A DNA stretch of 64,000 nucleotides from Rhodobacter aestuarii (GCF_900156655.1 NZ_FTOG01000002.1:62001-126000); one strand, 5' to 3'. Numbered from the stretch's first letter, positions 53,809-63,170 are shown. Made by a program: numbers and translations. The notes: generated by a model from the letters alone, not told the origin.

Positions 53809-55018
53809 GCGGACCTTGGCGCGGCTGGCGGAGCTGGCCGCGATCACGGCGGAGCCGGGCAAAATGACCCGGCTCGCCTTTAGCCCGGAAATGCGCGCCG
53901 CAAATGATCTGGTGGCGCGCTGGCTGCGCGAGGCGGGTGCCACCTCGGTGCGTATGGATGCGGCGGGCAATCTGATTGGCCGCTGGGGCGGGCCCGGCCC
54001 GGCGCTCGCGCTTGGCTCGCACCTTGATACGGTGCGCGATGGGGGCATTTATGATGGCCCGTTGGGCGTTCTGGCAGCCATCGCCGCAATGGAAGCGCTG
54101 CAAATGGCAGGCGACGCCCTGCCCTTCCCCGTGGAAATTCTGTGCTTTGGCGATGAAGAGGGCACGCGCTTTGGCACCTCTTTGGCCGGAAGCCTATCGC
54201 TTGCGGGCGGCCACCGCGAGGGTGGGCTGGTGTTGTGCGATGCAGATGGCATCACCGCCCGGCAAGCACTGAGCGATTTTGGCCTCGACCCGGATCGGAT
54301 TAGCGAAGCCGCTGCTGGCCATAGGGCCTATTTTGGCTATCTGGAACTCCATATCGAACAAGGCCCGGTGCTGGAACAAGCCGGGGTGCCTTTTGGCGTG
54401 GTGAGCGGCATTGCGGGCGCCACACGCGGACGGATTGTGGTCACCGGGCAAGCGGGCCATGCGGGCACGGTGCCCATGGCGCTGCGCCAAGATGCGCTCA
54501 CCGGCGCAGCAGAGATAATTTTGGCGATTGAGCGTGCGGCAGGCCCCGATGTGGTGGCAACGGTCGGTCAATGCACGGTGCGCCCCGGCGGCACCAACAC
54601 CATCCCCGGCGCGGTGGAATTGAGCCTCGATCTGCGTGCGCTTGAGAATGACAAACGCGCAGCAGCCTGCGCGCAAATCCAGTATGAGATTGCGCAGATC
54701 GCCAAGCGGCGCGTGCTCAGCGCCGCGCTCGACATCACCAGCCAATCCGACAGCAGCGCCTGCGCGCCACAGTTGATGGCAAGCCTTTCGCGCGCCACCA
54801 AGCGCATGATGGGCGCCGCCCCGCCGGTTCTACCGAGCGGTGCAGGCCATGATGGCGCGCATATGAAAATGATCTGCGATTACGGCATGTTGTTCATGCG
54901 TTGCCGGGGTGGGATCAGTCATCACCCAGACGAAGCGATTGACACGCAAGACGTGGCCCCGGCGATTGCCATACTGGCCGAAACCTTGCGCGATCTCGCC
55001 CATCACCTAACCGCATAG
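53792..55018 (+). CDS. allC: Allantoate amidohydrolase/carbamoylase-like M20 hydrolase
   Basis: The 408-residue M20 enzyme has the di-metal ligands in GSHLDTVRDGG (H77), YDGPLGV (D88), GDEEGTRFG (E122/E123), LHIEQGP and GISHHPDE. This is the allantoate amidohydrolase, N-carbamoyl-amino acid amidohydrolase and beta-ureidopropionase subgroup. With a ureidoglycine aminohydrolase directly upstream, allantoate is the most economical substrate. A ureidoglycolate lyase or dehydrogenase to finish the route is not in the window. The unit ends here; no strong terminator is visible. Confidence 0.88.
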   Translation: MSALAERTLARLAELAAITAEPGKMTRLAFSPEMRAANDLVARWLREAGATSVRMDAAGNLIGRWGGPGPALALGSHLDTVRDGGIYDGPLGVLAAIAAMEALQMAGDALPFPVEILCFGDEEGTRFGTSLAGSLSLAGGHREGGLVLCDADGITARQALSDFGLDPDRISEAAAGHRAYFGYLELHIEQGPVLEQAGVPFGVVSGIAGATRGRIVVTGQAGHAGTVPMALRQDALTGAAEIILAIERAAGPDVVATVGQCTVRPGGTNTIPGAVELSLDLRALENDKRAAACAQIQYEIAQIAKRRVLSAALDITSQSDSSACAPQLMASLSRATKRMMGAAPPVLPSGAGHDGAHMKMICDYGMLFMRCRGGISHHPDEAIDTQDVAPAIAILAETLRDLAHHLTA

Positions 55019-55141
55019 CGACACAAATTTTGCCCCAAAGGTCAAGTCCCCAACGGGGGAATTGATAGGTTTTCCATAGCCTTACACACTGCCACGGATC
55101 GCCCAAAAACCGGGCCAACCGTGACAAAGGAAAGACCCGCT

Positions 55142-55840
55142 ATGTATGACCTGTTTGAGAGCCCCGCCCTGACCGATGAAGCGCAATACGTCGAAGCGCT
55201 TATGGACACACTGGCCGAGACGACTGCCGCCGATTGGGGCTTGGATGCCCTGAGCTTGAGTACAGTAGCAAACAGCGCCGGGAGTATCGCCTCCGGAGGA
55301 GCAGGCCTTATGAGCACCGTTCAGGGCCTCGCACAGGTCGGGACGAGCGCCGCACAAGCCGCGCTCTCGGAAACCGAAGCCGACGACAGTGGAAAGGTTG
55401 CAGGCGCAGCGCCCATTGGCAGTGCCTATGACTTGTTTGGAGCATTCGTTAAAGAACTCCTCGCCTTGAACGACCTGATCCTAGAATTGGCCGCCAAAGG
55501 TGCGTCAGAGGAGCAACTCGCCGCCCTCGCGCAGAGCACTTTGACGGGGAAAGCTGGCTACTTCGGCGATAGCATTGGAGCGGCGTTCGGGGACTCGCTC
55601 GGAGATGCGATTGGCGACGCGATTGGTGGGGCGATCGGTCCCATCGAAGACGCCATCGAAGAAGCTATAGGCGAGATCGGTGATGCCATCGCAGCCGCGT
55701 TAGGCGTGAAAGACCAAACGAGCGAAGAAGCGGAACCGAAAGAGGCAGAAGCGGCAAAGCAAAGCGGATCTGAGCCTGAACAGCTTGACCTTTCCCAAGT
55801 TCTCAAAGCGGATAGCTTCGCCTTTACCTTTGCCGCCTAA
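55142..55840 (+). CDS. Hypothetical glycine-zipper protein
   Basis: The 232-residue protein is not recognised. There is no signal peptide. Residues about 141-190 form a striking run with Gly every third to fourth residue (GDSIGAAFGDSLGDAIG and on), alternating with Asp/Glu/Ile/Ala, a glycine-zipper or amphipathic-helix array that could oligomerise or insert in membranes. An earlier Ala/Ser/Gly-rich stretch lies at 40-75, and a helical segment at 100-135. The tail is Glu/Lys-rich. AAGGAAAG stands about 13 bases before the ATG at 55142; a GTG at 55121 would add 7 residues. It is a monocistronic unit followed by a hairpin. Confidence 0.7.
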   Translation: MYDLFESPALTDEAQYVEALMDTLAETTAADWGLDALSLSTVANSAGSIASGGAGLMSTVQGLAQVGTSAAQAALSETEADDSGKVAGAAPIGSAYDLFGAFVKELLALNDLILELAAKGASEEQLAALAQSTLTGKAGYFGDSIGAAFGDSLGDAIGDAIGGAIGPIEDAIEEAIGEIGDAIAAALGVKDQTSEEAEPKEAEAAKQSGSEPEQLDLSQVLKADSFAFTFAA

Positions 55841-55855
55841 GGCGCAAGCCGTGGC

Positions 55856-55886
55856 GCCCTATGCTGCCCGAAACGGCGCATAGGGC
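55856..55886 (+). terminator. Hairpin after glycine-zipper gene
   Basis: GCCCTATGC (55856-55864) pairs with GCATAGGGC (55878-55886), loop 13 bases. It lacks a T-tract, so its strength is uncertain. Confidence 0.5.
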
Positions 55887-55976
55887 CCCTCACCTGCGAC
55901 CGCAGCGCGCCTGACCAGTTGCTTGCAAATCCCCCTACGATTGGTAATTTCACCTAACCAGTTTTAGGAGAGCCCA

Positions 55977-57140
55977 GTGACCGTCATTACCTGCATCGAC
56001 GATTTGAAGCAGTTGCACCGCAAACGCACGCCGAAGATGTTTTTTGATTATTGCGAAAGCGGCTCTTACACCGAGCAGACCTTCCGCGAAAACGTGTCGG
56101 ATTTCTCGCAAATCCGACTGCGCCAGAAGGTGGCGGTGGATATGTCGGGCCGCTCGACGGCGACCACAATGGCGGGCCAAGATGTGGCTTTGCCGGTGGC
56201 GCTCTCCCCGGTTGGGCTTTTGGGGATGCAGCGCGCCGATGGAGAGATCAAAGCCGCCCGCGCCGCCGCCAAATTCGGTGTGCCGTTTACGCTCTCCACC
56301 ATGTCGATTTGCTCAATCGAGGATGTGGCCGCGCATTCCCCCGACCCGTTCTGGTTTCAGCTTTACGTGATGCGCGACGAAGACTTTGTCGATGCGATCC
56401 TTGAGCGGGCGAAACGCGCCAATTGCTCGGCGCTGGTGCTGACGCTGGATCTGCAAATTCTGGGGCAACGGCATAAAGACCTCAAAAACGGTCTCTCCGC
56501 GCCGCCCAAGCTGACACTGCCGAACATGATCAATATGGCGATGAAAACGCAGTGGGGCCTTGAGATGCTGGGCACCAAGCGGCGTTTCTTTGGCAATATC
56601 GTCGGCCATGCCAAAGGGGTGGCGGATGCCTCCTCGCTCTTTAGCTGGACGGCGGAGCAATTCGACCCCTGCTTGGATTGGTCGAAAATCGCGCGCATTC
56701 GCGACCAATGGGGCGGCAAGTTCATTCTTAAAGGCGTGCTTGATGCCGAAGATGCCCGCGTTGCCGCCGATTTTGGCGCCGATGCGATCATCGTTTCAAA
56801 CCACGGCGGGCGACAATTGGATGGCGCACTGTCTGCCATTCGGATGCTGCCAGAAATCGTGCAGGCGGTGGGCGACAAGGCCGAGGTCTGGCTCGATAGC
56901 GGCATCCGTTCTGGCCAAGATATTCTCAAAGCGCTGGCCCTTGGCGCCAAGGGCACGATGGCAGGGCGCGCTTATGTTTACGGCCTTGGCGCGATGGGCG
57001 AAGCGGGGGTGACCAAGGCGCTTGAGGTGATGCAAAAGGAGCTTGATATCTCGATGGCGCTATGTGGCGAAAAACGGGTGCAAGACCTCAGCCGCGACAA
57101 CTTGCTGATCCCGAACGGGTTCTTTGAAACCTACGCCTAA
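55977..57140 (+). CDS. lldD: FMN-dependent L-lactate dehydrogenase
   Basis: The 387-residue member of the alpha-hydroxy-acid oxidase family oxidises L-lactate to pyruvate and passes electrons to the respiratory chain. The FMN/substrate motif SNHGGRQLDGALSAI holds the catalytic His and Arg. VWLDSGIRSGQDILKALALGAKGTMAGRAY binds the phosphate. TLDLQILGQRHKDLKNG and the conserved N-terminal YCESGSYTEQTFREN are typical of LldD. GTG at 55977 is used, with AGGAG 9 bases upstream. It ends 5 bases from the convergent MFS gene. Confidence 0.92.
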   Translation: MTVITCIDDLKQLHRKRTPKMFFDYCESGSYTEQTFRENVSDFSQIRLRQKVAVDMSGRSTATTMAGQDVALPVALSPVGLLGMQRADGEIKAARAAAKFGVPFTLSTMSICSIEDVAAHSPDPFWFQLYVMRDEDFVDAILERAKRANCSALVLTLDLQILGQRHKDLKNGLSAPPKLTLPNMINMAMKTQWGLEMLGTKRRFFGNIVGHAKGVADASSLFSWTAEQFDPCLDWSKIARIRDQWGGKFILKGVLDAEDARVAADFGADAIIVSNHGGRQLDGALSAIRMLPEIVQAVGDKAEVWLDSGIRSGQDILKALALGAKGTMAGRAYVYGLGAMGEAGVTKALEVMQKELDISMALCGEKRVQDLSRDNLLIPNGFFETYA

Positions 57141-57145
57141 ACCGC

Positions 57146-58297
57146 TCAGGTCCGGGGCGCGCGCATCAGCGCCCAAAGCCCCGGACCCACGGCGGCCATC
57201 GCCAACGCCAGCATCAAAAACACCACCCGCAGCCCGGCCCATTCGGCCAAAGCGCCCATTAACACCGGGCCGATGAAAAAGCCCGAAAAGCCGATCATCC
57301 ACGCGCGCGACAGCGCCCGTGCACGGGCTGCGCGCGTCACCCGTTGACCCAAAAGCGCATTGGTGGAGGGCACCACCACCGCCGCCCCGACACCAATCAA
57401 GCCAAGCCCCAAAACGGCGAGTGGCAGCGAGGGCGCGGCCGCGGTGATCACCGCCCCAACGGCCCCGGCTGCGGCGGAAAAGGCCACCAAGCGCGCTTCA
57501 CCCAGCCGCGCGGCCAGCATTTGCCCACCCAAGCGAAAGAGGCCCATCACCAGCCCAAACATGGCAGGCCCCAAAGCCCCTGCCCCCACCACACCGCCAA
57601 GCCCACGTTCCAGATAAAGGGCAGACCATGTCTCGGTGGTGTTTTCCGTCACGAAGGCAGCAAAGAAAATCGCAGCCGCCGGCAAAACAACCGCCCATGG
57701 CATCGGGCTTGGCCCGGTGCTCGGCGCATCGGCTTCCGGCCCGGCGCTGTCTCTCGCCACGTGCAACCGCGAAGCCACAAGCACCAGCGCCAAGGCCAAA
57801 CCGGGCTGGACCAGCTCAGGTGGGAACCCCGCACCGCGCAAGGCGCCCGCGAGCAAAGCCGCCCCGCCAAGCCCAAAGGAAAAGAGCGCATGGTTCCAGT
57901 TCATCAAGGGAAGGCCGGTGTCATGCTCTGCCTCCGAAATCCGCACATTGGCGGCAATATCGAGCGCCGACATCGCCGCGCCCATCATCAGCAGCGCCGC
58001 CGCAAGCCCCAAGGCAGAGTGGATCATCAAGGGCGTAAAGGTCACTGCAACCAACACAAAGGCGAGCACCTTGAGCGAGCGCGCGCCAAGCTTGGCGGTG
58101 ATCCGTGGCACCAAGGCCATCGCCCCAACCCCGCCCAGCGCCGCGCATAGCAGCAGCAGCCCAAAGGTGCCGTCATCGACCCCCGCGCGCAGCTTGTAAT
58201 CAGGAAGATAGGCGGCAAAGGCCCCCCAAAAGGCCCCAAGCCCCGCCAGAGCCAGCCCCGTTTCGCGGCTGGCCCGCATCACTTGCCCTAGTCGCAT
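57146..58297 (-). CDS. Major facilitator superfamily transporter
   Basis: The 383-residue membrane protein has about 12 predicted helices. An MFS loop motif after the second helix is weak (LVPRITAKLGARSLKVL), and the arrangement resembles small sugar/drug proton antiporters without large loops. A cytoplasmic loop near residue 190 is acidic. Substrate unknown. It ends beside lldD on the other strand and starts 42 bases downstream of the Hint-like gene on the same strand. Confidence 0.85.
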   Translation of the reverse strand: MRLGQVMRASRETGLALAGLGAFWGAFAAYLPDYKLRAGVDDGTFGLLLLCAALGGVGAMALVPRITAKLGARSLKVLAFVLVAVTFTPLMIHSALGLAAALLMMGAAMSALDIAANVRISEAEHDTGLPLMNWNHALFSFGLGGAALLAGALRGAGFPPELVQPGLALALVLVASRLHVARDSAGPEADAPSTGPSPMPWAVVLPAAAIFFAAFVTENTTETWSALYLERGLGGVVGAGALGPAMFGLVMGLFRLGGQMLAARLGEARLVAFSAAAGAVGAVITAAAPSLPLAVLGLGLIGVGAAVVVPSTNALLGQRVTRAARARALSRAWMIGFSGFFIGPVLMGALAEWAGLRVVFLMLALAMAAVGPGLWALMRAPRT

Positions 58298-58338
58298 TCC
58301 CGCCCCCCGAAATCTTCGGGTTTAGCGGTAGCACGGGT

Positions 58339-59151
58339 TTATTCCGCCGCCCACTCCCGCGGGCAGGTTTGTCGGCAAGCTCTTGCCGGTTCTGCAACCT
58401 GATCGTGATGGGTGGGCGGGGCCACCACCCGTGTGCAGACCGCGCAGCGCTTCATTTGTTCCAGATGTTTGGCAAAATGCGCCTCTATCCCGCCATCAAT
58501 CTCGATCTCGCGCTGGATCAAGTCGAAAGCCTCGTCAAAGGGCAGCGCGGCGACATCCGGCAAATGCGCCAACGTGTCATGCGGATCAAGATCGGCCCAA
58601 TCATCGAACATCGAGCCGATGTCGCACAAAAGCACCGCACCATTGGCGCTCATCACCAATTCGGGCTCTTCAAAGCGCAGCCGATACAGCACGGCCTTCG
58701 GGCCGGGGTTCACTGTGGTCACCTGCGGCAAAAGGCTCAACACCTTGGCGGGCACCAACAGCAGGGGTTTGTCATGCTCGATCTGCGCCAACTCGCTGTG
58801 CAACAGCAAGCATTGCTCGGGCGCGACAAGCCGCCGATCATTATTGCCCAAAAGCCCAGCAGGCAGCGCAAGCGGCCAGAACCGCTCCGGCAAAGGATGC
58901 TGCAATCGCTCAATCGGGAAGCGTTCGATCACCTGGATCGCCCGGCTTCCATTGGCGAAGGTGCGCACCTCCTCACCTTCAATCAGGCTAGAGACTCGGC
59001 GCAAACCGCGCGCGGTTTGCAATACGGTTTTACCGTAAAGCCCTTGGGCGAGATCCAGAAACTCGTCCGCCCCACGTAAGTGCTGGCCGGTCGTGGCCAT
59101 GCGTTCGTCGAAATGAAACACATCGGCGAAAGTATCGCGAAACACGGTCAT
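58339..59151 (-). CDS. Hint-like domain protein, degenerate
   Basis: The 270-residue protein shows the arrangement of the Hint domain common in Rhodobacteraceae: GLRRVSSLIEGEEVRTFANGSRAI, then PLALPAGLLGNNDRRLVAPEQCLLLHSE and VLYRLRFEEPELVMSANGAVLL. In self-splicing Hint domains the first block begins with Cys and the fourth block reads SPQH; here there is no Cys at the start and APEQ replaces SPQH, so self-processing is unlikely. The C-terminus adds four cysteines (CAVC and RACRQTC) that may bind metal. Function unknown. Confidence 0.55.
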   Translation of the reverse strand: MTVFRDTFADVFHFDERMATTGQHLRGADEFLDLAQGLYGKTVLQTARGLRRVSSLIEGEEVRTFANGSRAIQVIERFPIERLQHPLPERFWPLALPAGLLGNNDRRLVAPEQCLLLHSELAQIEHDKPLLLVPAKVLSLLPQVTTVNPGPKAVLYRLRFEEPELVMSANGAVLLCDIGSMFDDWADLDPHDTLAHLPDVAALPFDEAFDLIQREIEIDGGIEAHFAKHLEQMKRCAVCTRVVAPPTHHDQVAEPARACRQTCPREWAAE

Positions 59152-59319
59152 ATGTGACTCCCCTGCCCCCGGATACGTCCCAGCCCGTGTTCTTAGAATT
59201 ATCCCAAAAACTTAAGGATGAGTTGATTGCCGCCGACCAAGCACAAAGCGCATGACGGCTTGGGGGGGCATGTGCTAGCGTTTTTGAAATTACCTTGTCA
59301 TCAGCATCCAAACAGTTTC

Positions 59320-59946
59320 ATGTCCGAAACCCTTCCGGGCCTTCCTGCTACCCAAACCAGCGCGCCGGTGGACAGTGTCGATCCGGACAAAACGCACCCG
59401 CCGGCCACGATGCTCCGCTATGGCTCGCCAGAAGCGCTGTTTCTCGCCATTCCGCAGATTTCGGAAATGGTGCAGGCGCGTCCGCGCGAAGGAGAAGAAA
59501 TGGCCGCATTTTTATCGCGGCTGCGGTCCTCCACCACCCCCGAAGAGGCGGTGACCTTCACCGCTTTTGCCGTGGTGCCGCAATTGGCCGTTTGGTGGGC
59601 CTACGAATGCCTGCGGCTTTTGCCCGAACAAATTGAGTCACGCGACCGCCCACTTTTGGAAGCGATTGCGGGCTGGACGGCAGAGCCCACGCAAGATCGC
59701 CGCTTTGCGCTTATGCGAGAGGCGCTCTTCGCGCCCTTTCGTTCCCCGACCGTGATGTTGGCGCTGGCAGTGGGCTGGTCTGGCGGGCCGCTCGCCCCGA
59801 ATGACCCGATGCCGGTTCCCCTGCATCGCGCGCCGCGTTCGATCAATGCGGCGGTGCTGTCGTGCCTTGCGCGCGCCGATCTGTCGCGTCGTTCGGTGCT
59901 GCTGGCGCGGTTCATCACCATGGCCGAAGCCCTTTACAGGGGCTAG
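59320..59946 (+). CDS. DUF6931-type T6SS-associated protein
   Basis: The 208-residue, mostly helical protein is of a type found beside T6SS FHA genes. Visible are a Pro-rich N-terminus, YGSPEALFLAIPQISEMVQARPREGEE, a Trp-rich VVPQLAVWWAYECLRLL, and ALAVGWSGGPLAPN. No signal peptide. Biochemical role unknown. The ATG at 59320 is used since it begins the conserved-looking part; upstream in-frame codons lie in the promoter region. It is followed by tagH after 57 bases and is probably the first gene of the T6SS unit. Confidence 0.7.
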   Translation: MSETLPGLPATQTSAPVDSVDPDKTHPPATMLRYGSPEALFLAIPQISEMVQARPREGEEMAAFLSRLRSSTTPEEAVTFTAFAVVPQLAVWWAYECLRLLPEQIESRDRPLLEAIAGWTAEPTQDRRFALMREALFAPFRSPTVMLALAVGWSGGPLAPNDPMPVPLHRAPRSINAAVLSCLARADLSRRSVLLARFITMAEALYRG

Positions 59947-60003
59947 AACACGGGCCACAAATGGGGTTCCTGACGCCGATCGGCGGGGGTGAAGGATCGG
60001 ACG

Positions 60004-61626
60004 ATGCCGCTGGTTTTGCAAATCGAGAACGTCGATCGTCTACCCGACGGTGGCCCGGTGCGGATCATGGTGGGTTCGCAGGGCTGTCAGGTCGGGCGCA
60101 ATTCGACCATGCATTGGGTGCTGCCAGACCCGTCGCGAATGATTTCCGGCCATCATTTCGATATTTCCTTCACCGATGGGGGCTGGTGGCTGACCGACCG
60201 TTCGACCAATGGCACCTTCTTGCAAGGCAGCCGGTATCGGCTCGATCAGCCCTATCGGTTGCGCCATATGGACCGGTTTCAGGTCGGCCATTACTTGATT
60301 GTCGCGCTGATCAAGGAACCTGCCCCCGCGCCACCGCCGCCCAGCCCGCAACCGCCGAGCCCTCAACCCGCTTGGTCGATGCCCTCGCCAAACCCGTCGG
60401 CGGGCGCGTACGACCCTCCGGGGGCGGCTTATACCGGTGGGATCTGGAACCTGCCGGGGCAAGATGCGGCAACGCCAGCGGCCAGTGCAAGCGATCCTTG
60501 GGCAACGCCTGCGCCAACGCCATCCCCCGCGCCCGCTCCGCAACCGGCCCCCGCGCCGATGCCGCAGCCCAGCCCGATTCCGGCTTCGCAACCGATGCCG
60601 CGCCCGGCCCCGCAGCCCTTTGCAACGCCGAGCCAAGCAGCCCCGATGCCCCCTTCGACCGGGCGGATGCCCGGACAGGCAGGCGATTTCGCCGATGATT
60701 TCGTCGCCAACCCGGTGTTTCGGCCCGGTACGGTGCCAGAGCCAGCCCCCCCACCAAGCCCTGCGCCCGCCGCACCGCCGCTCGCGGCCCCGACACCAGC
60801 GCCCGCTTCGGACGCGCCACAAAGCGCGATCTTGCAACCGCCACCCCCTCCTTCAGAGGAAGGCGTCACGGGGCTTGGCAGTCCGCCCCCCGCGCCGGAA
60901 CCGCAGCCTTTGTCTGTGCCCCCGCGCGACATCTCTACCCCGCCTGCGCAGGTTTCGCTCCCGCCTCAGGGCGCGGCATCCCCCGGACTTCCCCAAGAAG
61001 CAAATACCCCGCCCAACGCGGGGGCAACCGGTGACCTTGTCCGTGCCTTTTGCACCGGGGCAGGGCTAGATCCCGCCGCCTTTGCCGATATCGACCCCGA
61101 AGCCTTGGCGCAGACACTGGGCAAGACGCTCAGGTTGACCGCGTCTGAGGTGATGACACAGCTGCAATTGCGTGCTGCAGCCAAGCAATTCACCCGTGGT
61201 GGCGACCGCACCATGCGCACGGCGGAACATAACAACCCGCTGAAATTCTTGCCCGATGTCGAACATGCGCTGGAAGCGATGTTCTTGCGCCCGCGGGCGG
61301 GTTTTCTGCAAGGCCCTGACGCCATGCAAGAAGCGCTCGTTGATTTGCGCCATCATCAGGTGGCTTTGTTCGCAGCCCTGCAACCCGCACTCAGCCAGCT
61401 TCTGGGCGATCTCGCCCCCGAAGATATTGAAGGGGTGACAGAGGGCGGGCTGTTAGGCGGGTCTCGCAAGGCAAAAGCTTGGGAAACCTATGTCGCGCGC
61501 TGGGATGCGAAGACTGCGCCGCATGAAAACGGCATCCTTGATGCCTTCTTGATGCATTTCGCCGCCGCATACATGGAAAGCATCGCGGGGCAAAATGGTG
61601 GGCGCGGCGGAAACGGCGCGGGCTAG
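60004..61626 (+). CDS. tagH: T6SS-associated FHA-domain protein TagH
   Basis: The 540-residue protein begins with a forkhead-associated domain (about 25-95) with the phosphothreonine-binding set GRNSTMHWVL, RMISGHHFDI and STNGTFL. A very long Pro/Ala-rich linker (about 105-345) with repeated PAP, PQP and PSP segments follows. The conserved TagH C-terminal domain (about 350-540) has LVRAFCTGAGLD and YMESIAGQNG. FHA proteins regulate T6SS assembly through Thr phosphorylation by a kinase/phosphatase pair in many systems; those genes are not in the window. AAGGA precedes the ATG at 60004. Confidence 0.9.
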   Translation: MPLVLQIENVDRLPDGGPVRIMVGSQGCQVGRNSTMHWVLPDPSRMISGHHFDISFTDGGWWLTDRSTNGTFLQGSRYRLDQPYRLRHMDRFQVGHYLIVALIKEPAPAPPPPSPQPPSPQPAWSMPSPNPSAGAYDPPGAAYTGGIWNLPGQDAATPAASASDPWATPAPTPSPAPAPQPAPAPMPQPSPIPASQPMPRPAPQPFATPSQAAPMPPSTGRMPGQAGDFADDFVANPVFRPGTVPEPAPPPSPAPAAPPLAAPTPAPASDAPQSAILQPPPPPSEEGVTGLGSPPPAPEPQPLSVPPRDISTPPAQVSLPPQGAASPGLPQEANTPPNAGATGDLVRAFCTGAGLDPAAFADIDPEALAQTLGKTLRLTASEVMTQLQLRAAAKQFTRGGDRTMRTAEHNNPLKFLPDVEHALEAMFLRPRAGFLQGPDAMQEALVDLRHHQVALFAALQPALSQLLGDLAPEDIEGVTEGGLLGGSRKAKAWETYVARWDAKTAPHENGILDAFLMHFAAAYMESIAGQNGGRGGNGAG

Positions 61627-61754
61627 GCCGGCCAAAGCCACACCATAAAAAGCCCCGAATGCAGCCTTGACCCAAACCGGGAAAAAGGGGACGCTCCCGG
61701 CATTGACTTAGCTTTTTGGGCCCTTGGGCCAAGAATTTCGGGGGGACCATTACG

Positions 61755-63062
61755 ATGGACTGGTTGACCGACCCTATCTCGGACGAGGCCCCCTGCGGCC
61801 CCGATCTAGAAAAGACGGGCGATGCGGAATTCATTGAATATTACTTCGCCGCAGAATCGGAACTCCCCGAACGCTATCTGATGCCTCAGGTCTTCGACCC
61901 GGCGTCCATCGACTATCGCAAGGAAAGCACCAAGATCGAAGCGCTGCTCAAACGCAGCCGTGATTTGCGCCTGCTATCCCTTTTGGCGCGCTTCGCCATC
62001 CTTTCTGGCCGGGTGAAAGAATTCGCCCAAGCGCTTGAGTCGATGGTCGCGCTGCTGGAAACTTGGCCAGAAGCCGCACATCCCGCGTTGCCTGCGCGCG
62101 GCTCGGCGCGGCGCGTGGCGCTCGATTGCCTTTCCAGCACGCCTTGGGTGGTGATGCCGATCCAATATCTGCCGCTTAATGGCATGGCAGAGGTGACTTT
62201 GCGCCGCCATCAGGTGGCAACCGGAGAGGCCTCGGCCCGCGACGGCGAAGAAACCAGCACCGCCGCGCAGATCATGGATATGCTGCGCAGCCCCGGCAAC
62301 AGCGCCAAGGCCGCCGCCACGCAAGAGGCACTCTCGCGCGCTGCGGCAGCGCTGACGAAAATCGCCGATATCTGCACAAAAATCCCCGCCAAACAGATGC
62401 AACTTGATTTCGCGCGCCCCTTGGCCGCGATTGCGCAGGCGCAAGAGTTGATCGCGAGCGCCGATCCCACGCTGGCAGTTTGGGCGGGGGATGCCGCGGC
62501 GCCCGAAACCGAGGCCGAGCCAGCGAGCACGGAAACCGCCGCTGGCGCCCCCGAGGTTATTCTGCGTGCCCCTTCGGTTTCCGGGGCGAGTTCTGCCCCC
62601 GCAATCGAATCCATGGCGCAGGTGAAGGTGGTTTTGAGCGCACTTGAGGCGCATCTTGCGCGCACGGAGCCTTCTTCTGTTGCGCTCCTTTTGGTCACAC
62701 AAGCGCGGCTCTTGATTGGCAAATCTTTGGTCGAGGCCCTTGAGACATTGCTGCCCGCCGAAGCGAGCAAGGCGACGGTGGATTTTGGCCCGGCCTCGGG
62801 CTTTTCGCTCTCGATGGATCGGCTGAAAGCCTTGGCTTCAGAAACCACCGAGACGGCGGAAACAGACACGCTCAGCCCGCCGCAAGCGCCCAGTTTGCGC
62901 AACCGCGCCGATATCGCCGCACAGATGCGCGCTGTTGAAGCGTGGTATCGAACGAACGAACCGACGAGTCCAATCCCGCTTCTGCTGACACGGGCCAGAA
63001 ACTCGCTCGACAAAGATTTCGAAGCCCTTGTCACCGAATTGTTGTCAAAACGAGAAACATGA
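61755..63062 (+). CDS. tssA: T6SS assembly protein TssA
   Basis: The 435-residue protein has the ImpA N-terminal domain near the start (DWLTDPISDEAPCGPDLEKT, and the ESTKIEALLKRSRDLRLLSLLARFAI segment) that defines TssA baseplate/sheath-assembly proteins. The C-terminal part is helical and ends with VEAWYRTNEPTSPIPLLLTRA, also conserved. TssA positions the baseplate and tube during sheath growth. GGGGGA lies before the ATG at 61755. It precedes tssB by 108 bases. Confidence 0.9.
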   Translation: MDWLTDPISDEAPCGPDLEKTGDAEFIEYYFAAESELPERYLMPQVFDPASIDYRKESTKIEALLKRSRDLRLLSLLARFAILSGRVKEFAQALESMVALLETWPEAAHPALPARGSARRVALDCLSSTPWVVMPIQYLPLNGMAEVTLRRHQVATGEASARDGEETSTAAQIMDMLRSPGNSAKAAATQEALSRAAAALTKIADICTKIPAKQMQLDFARPLAAIAQAQELIASADPTLAVWAGDAAAPETEAEPASTETAAGAPEVILRAPSVSGASSAPAIESMAQVKVVLSALEAHLARTEPSSVALLLVTQARLLIGKSLVEALETLLPAEASKATVDFGPASGFSLSMDRLKALASETTETAETDTLSPPQAPSLRNRADIAAQMRAVEAWYRTNEPTSPIPLLLTRARNSLDKDFEALVTELLSKRET

Positions 63063-63170
63063 GGCCGAAAAACGCAATATTCCATCCCGAAGGCACAACG
63101 CTAACGGGAATTACGTTGACTCGCACGCGACCCATGCGTTTCACTTTATCCATAAAAGGGAGGTTCACCG

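Noticed and set aside
59262-59280. A GG-N10-GC spacing resembling a sigma-54 promoter ahead of the T6SS genes
   Set aside because: The bases around GG and GC do not match TGGCACG and TTGC, and such spacing is frequent by chance here.
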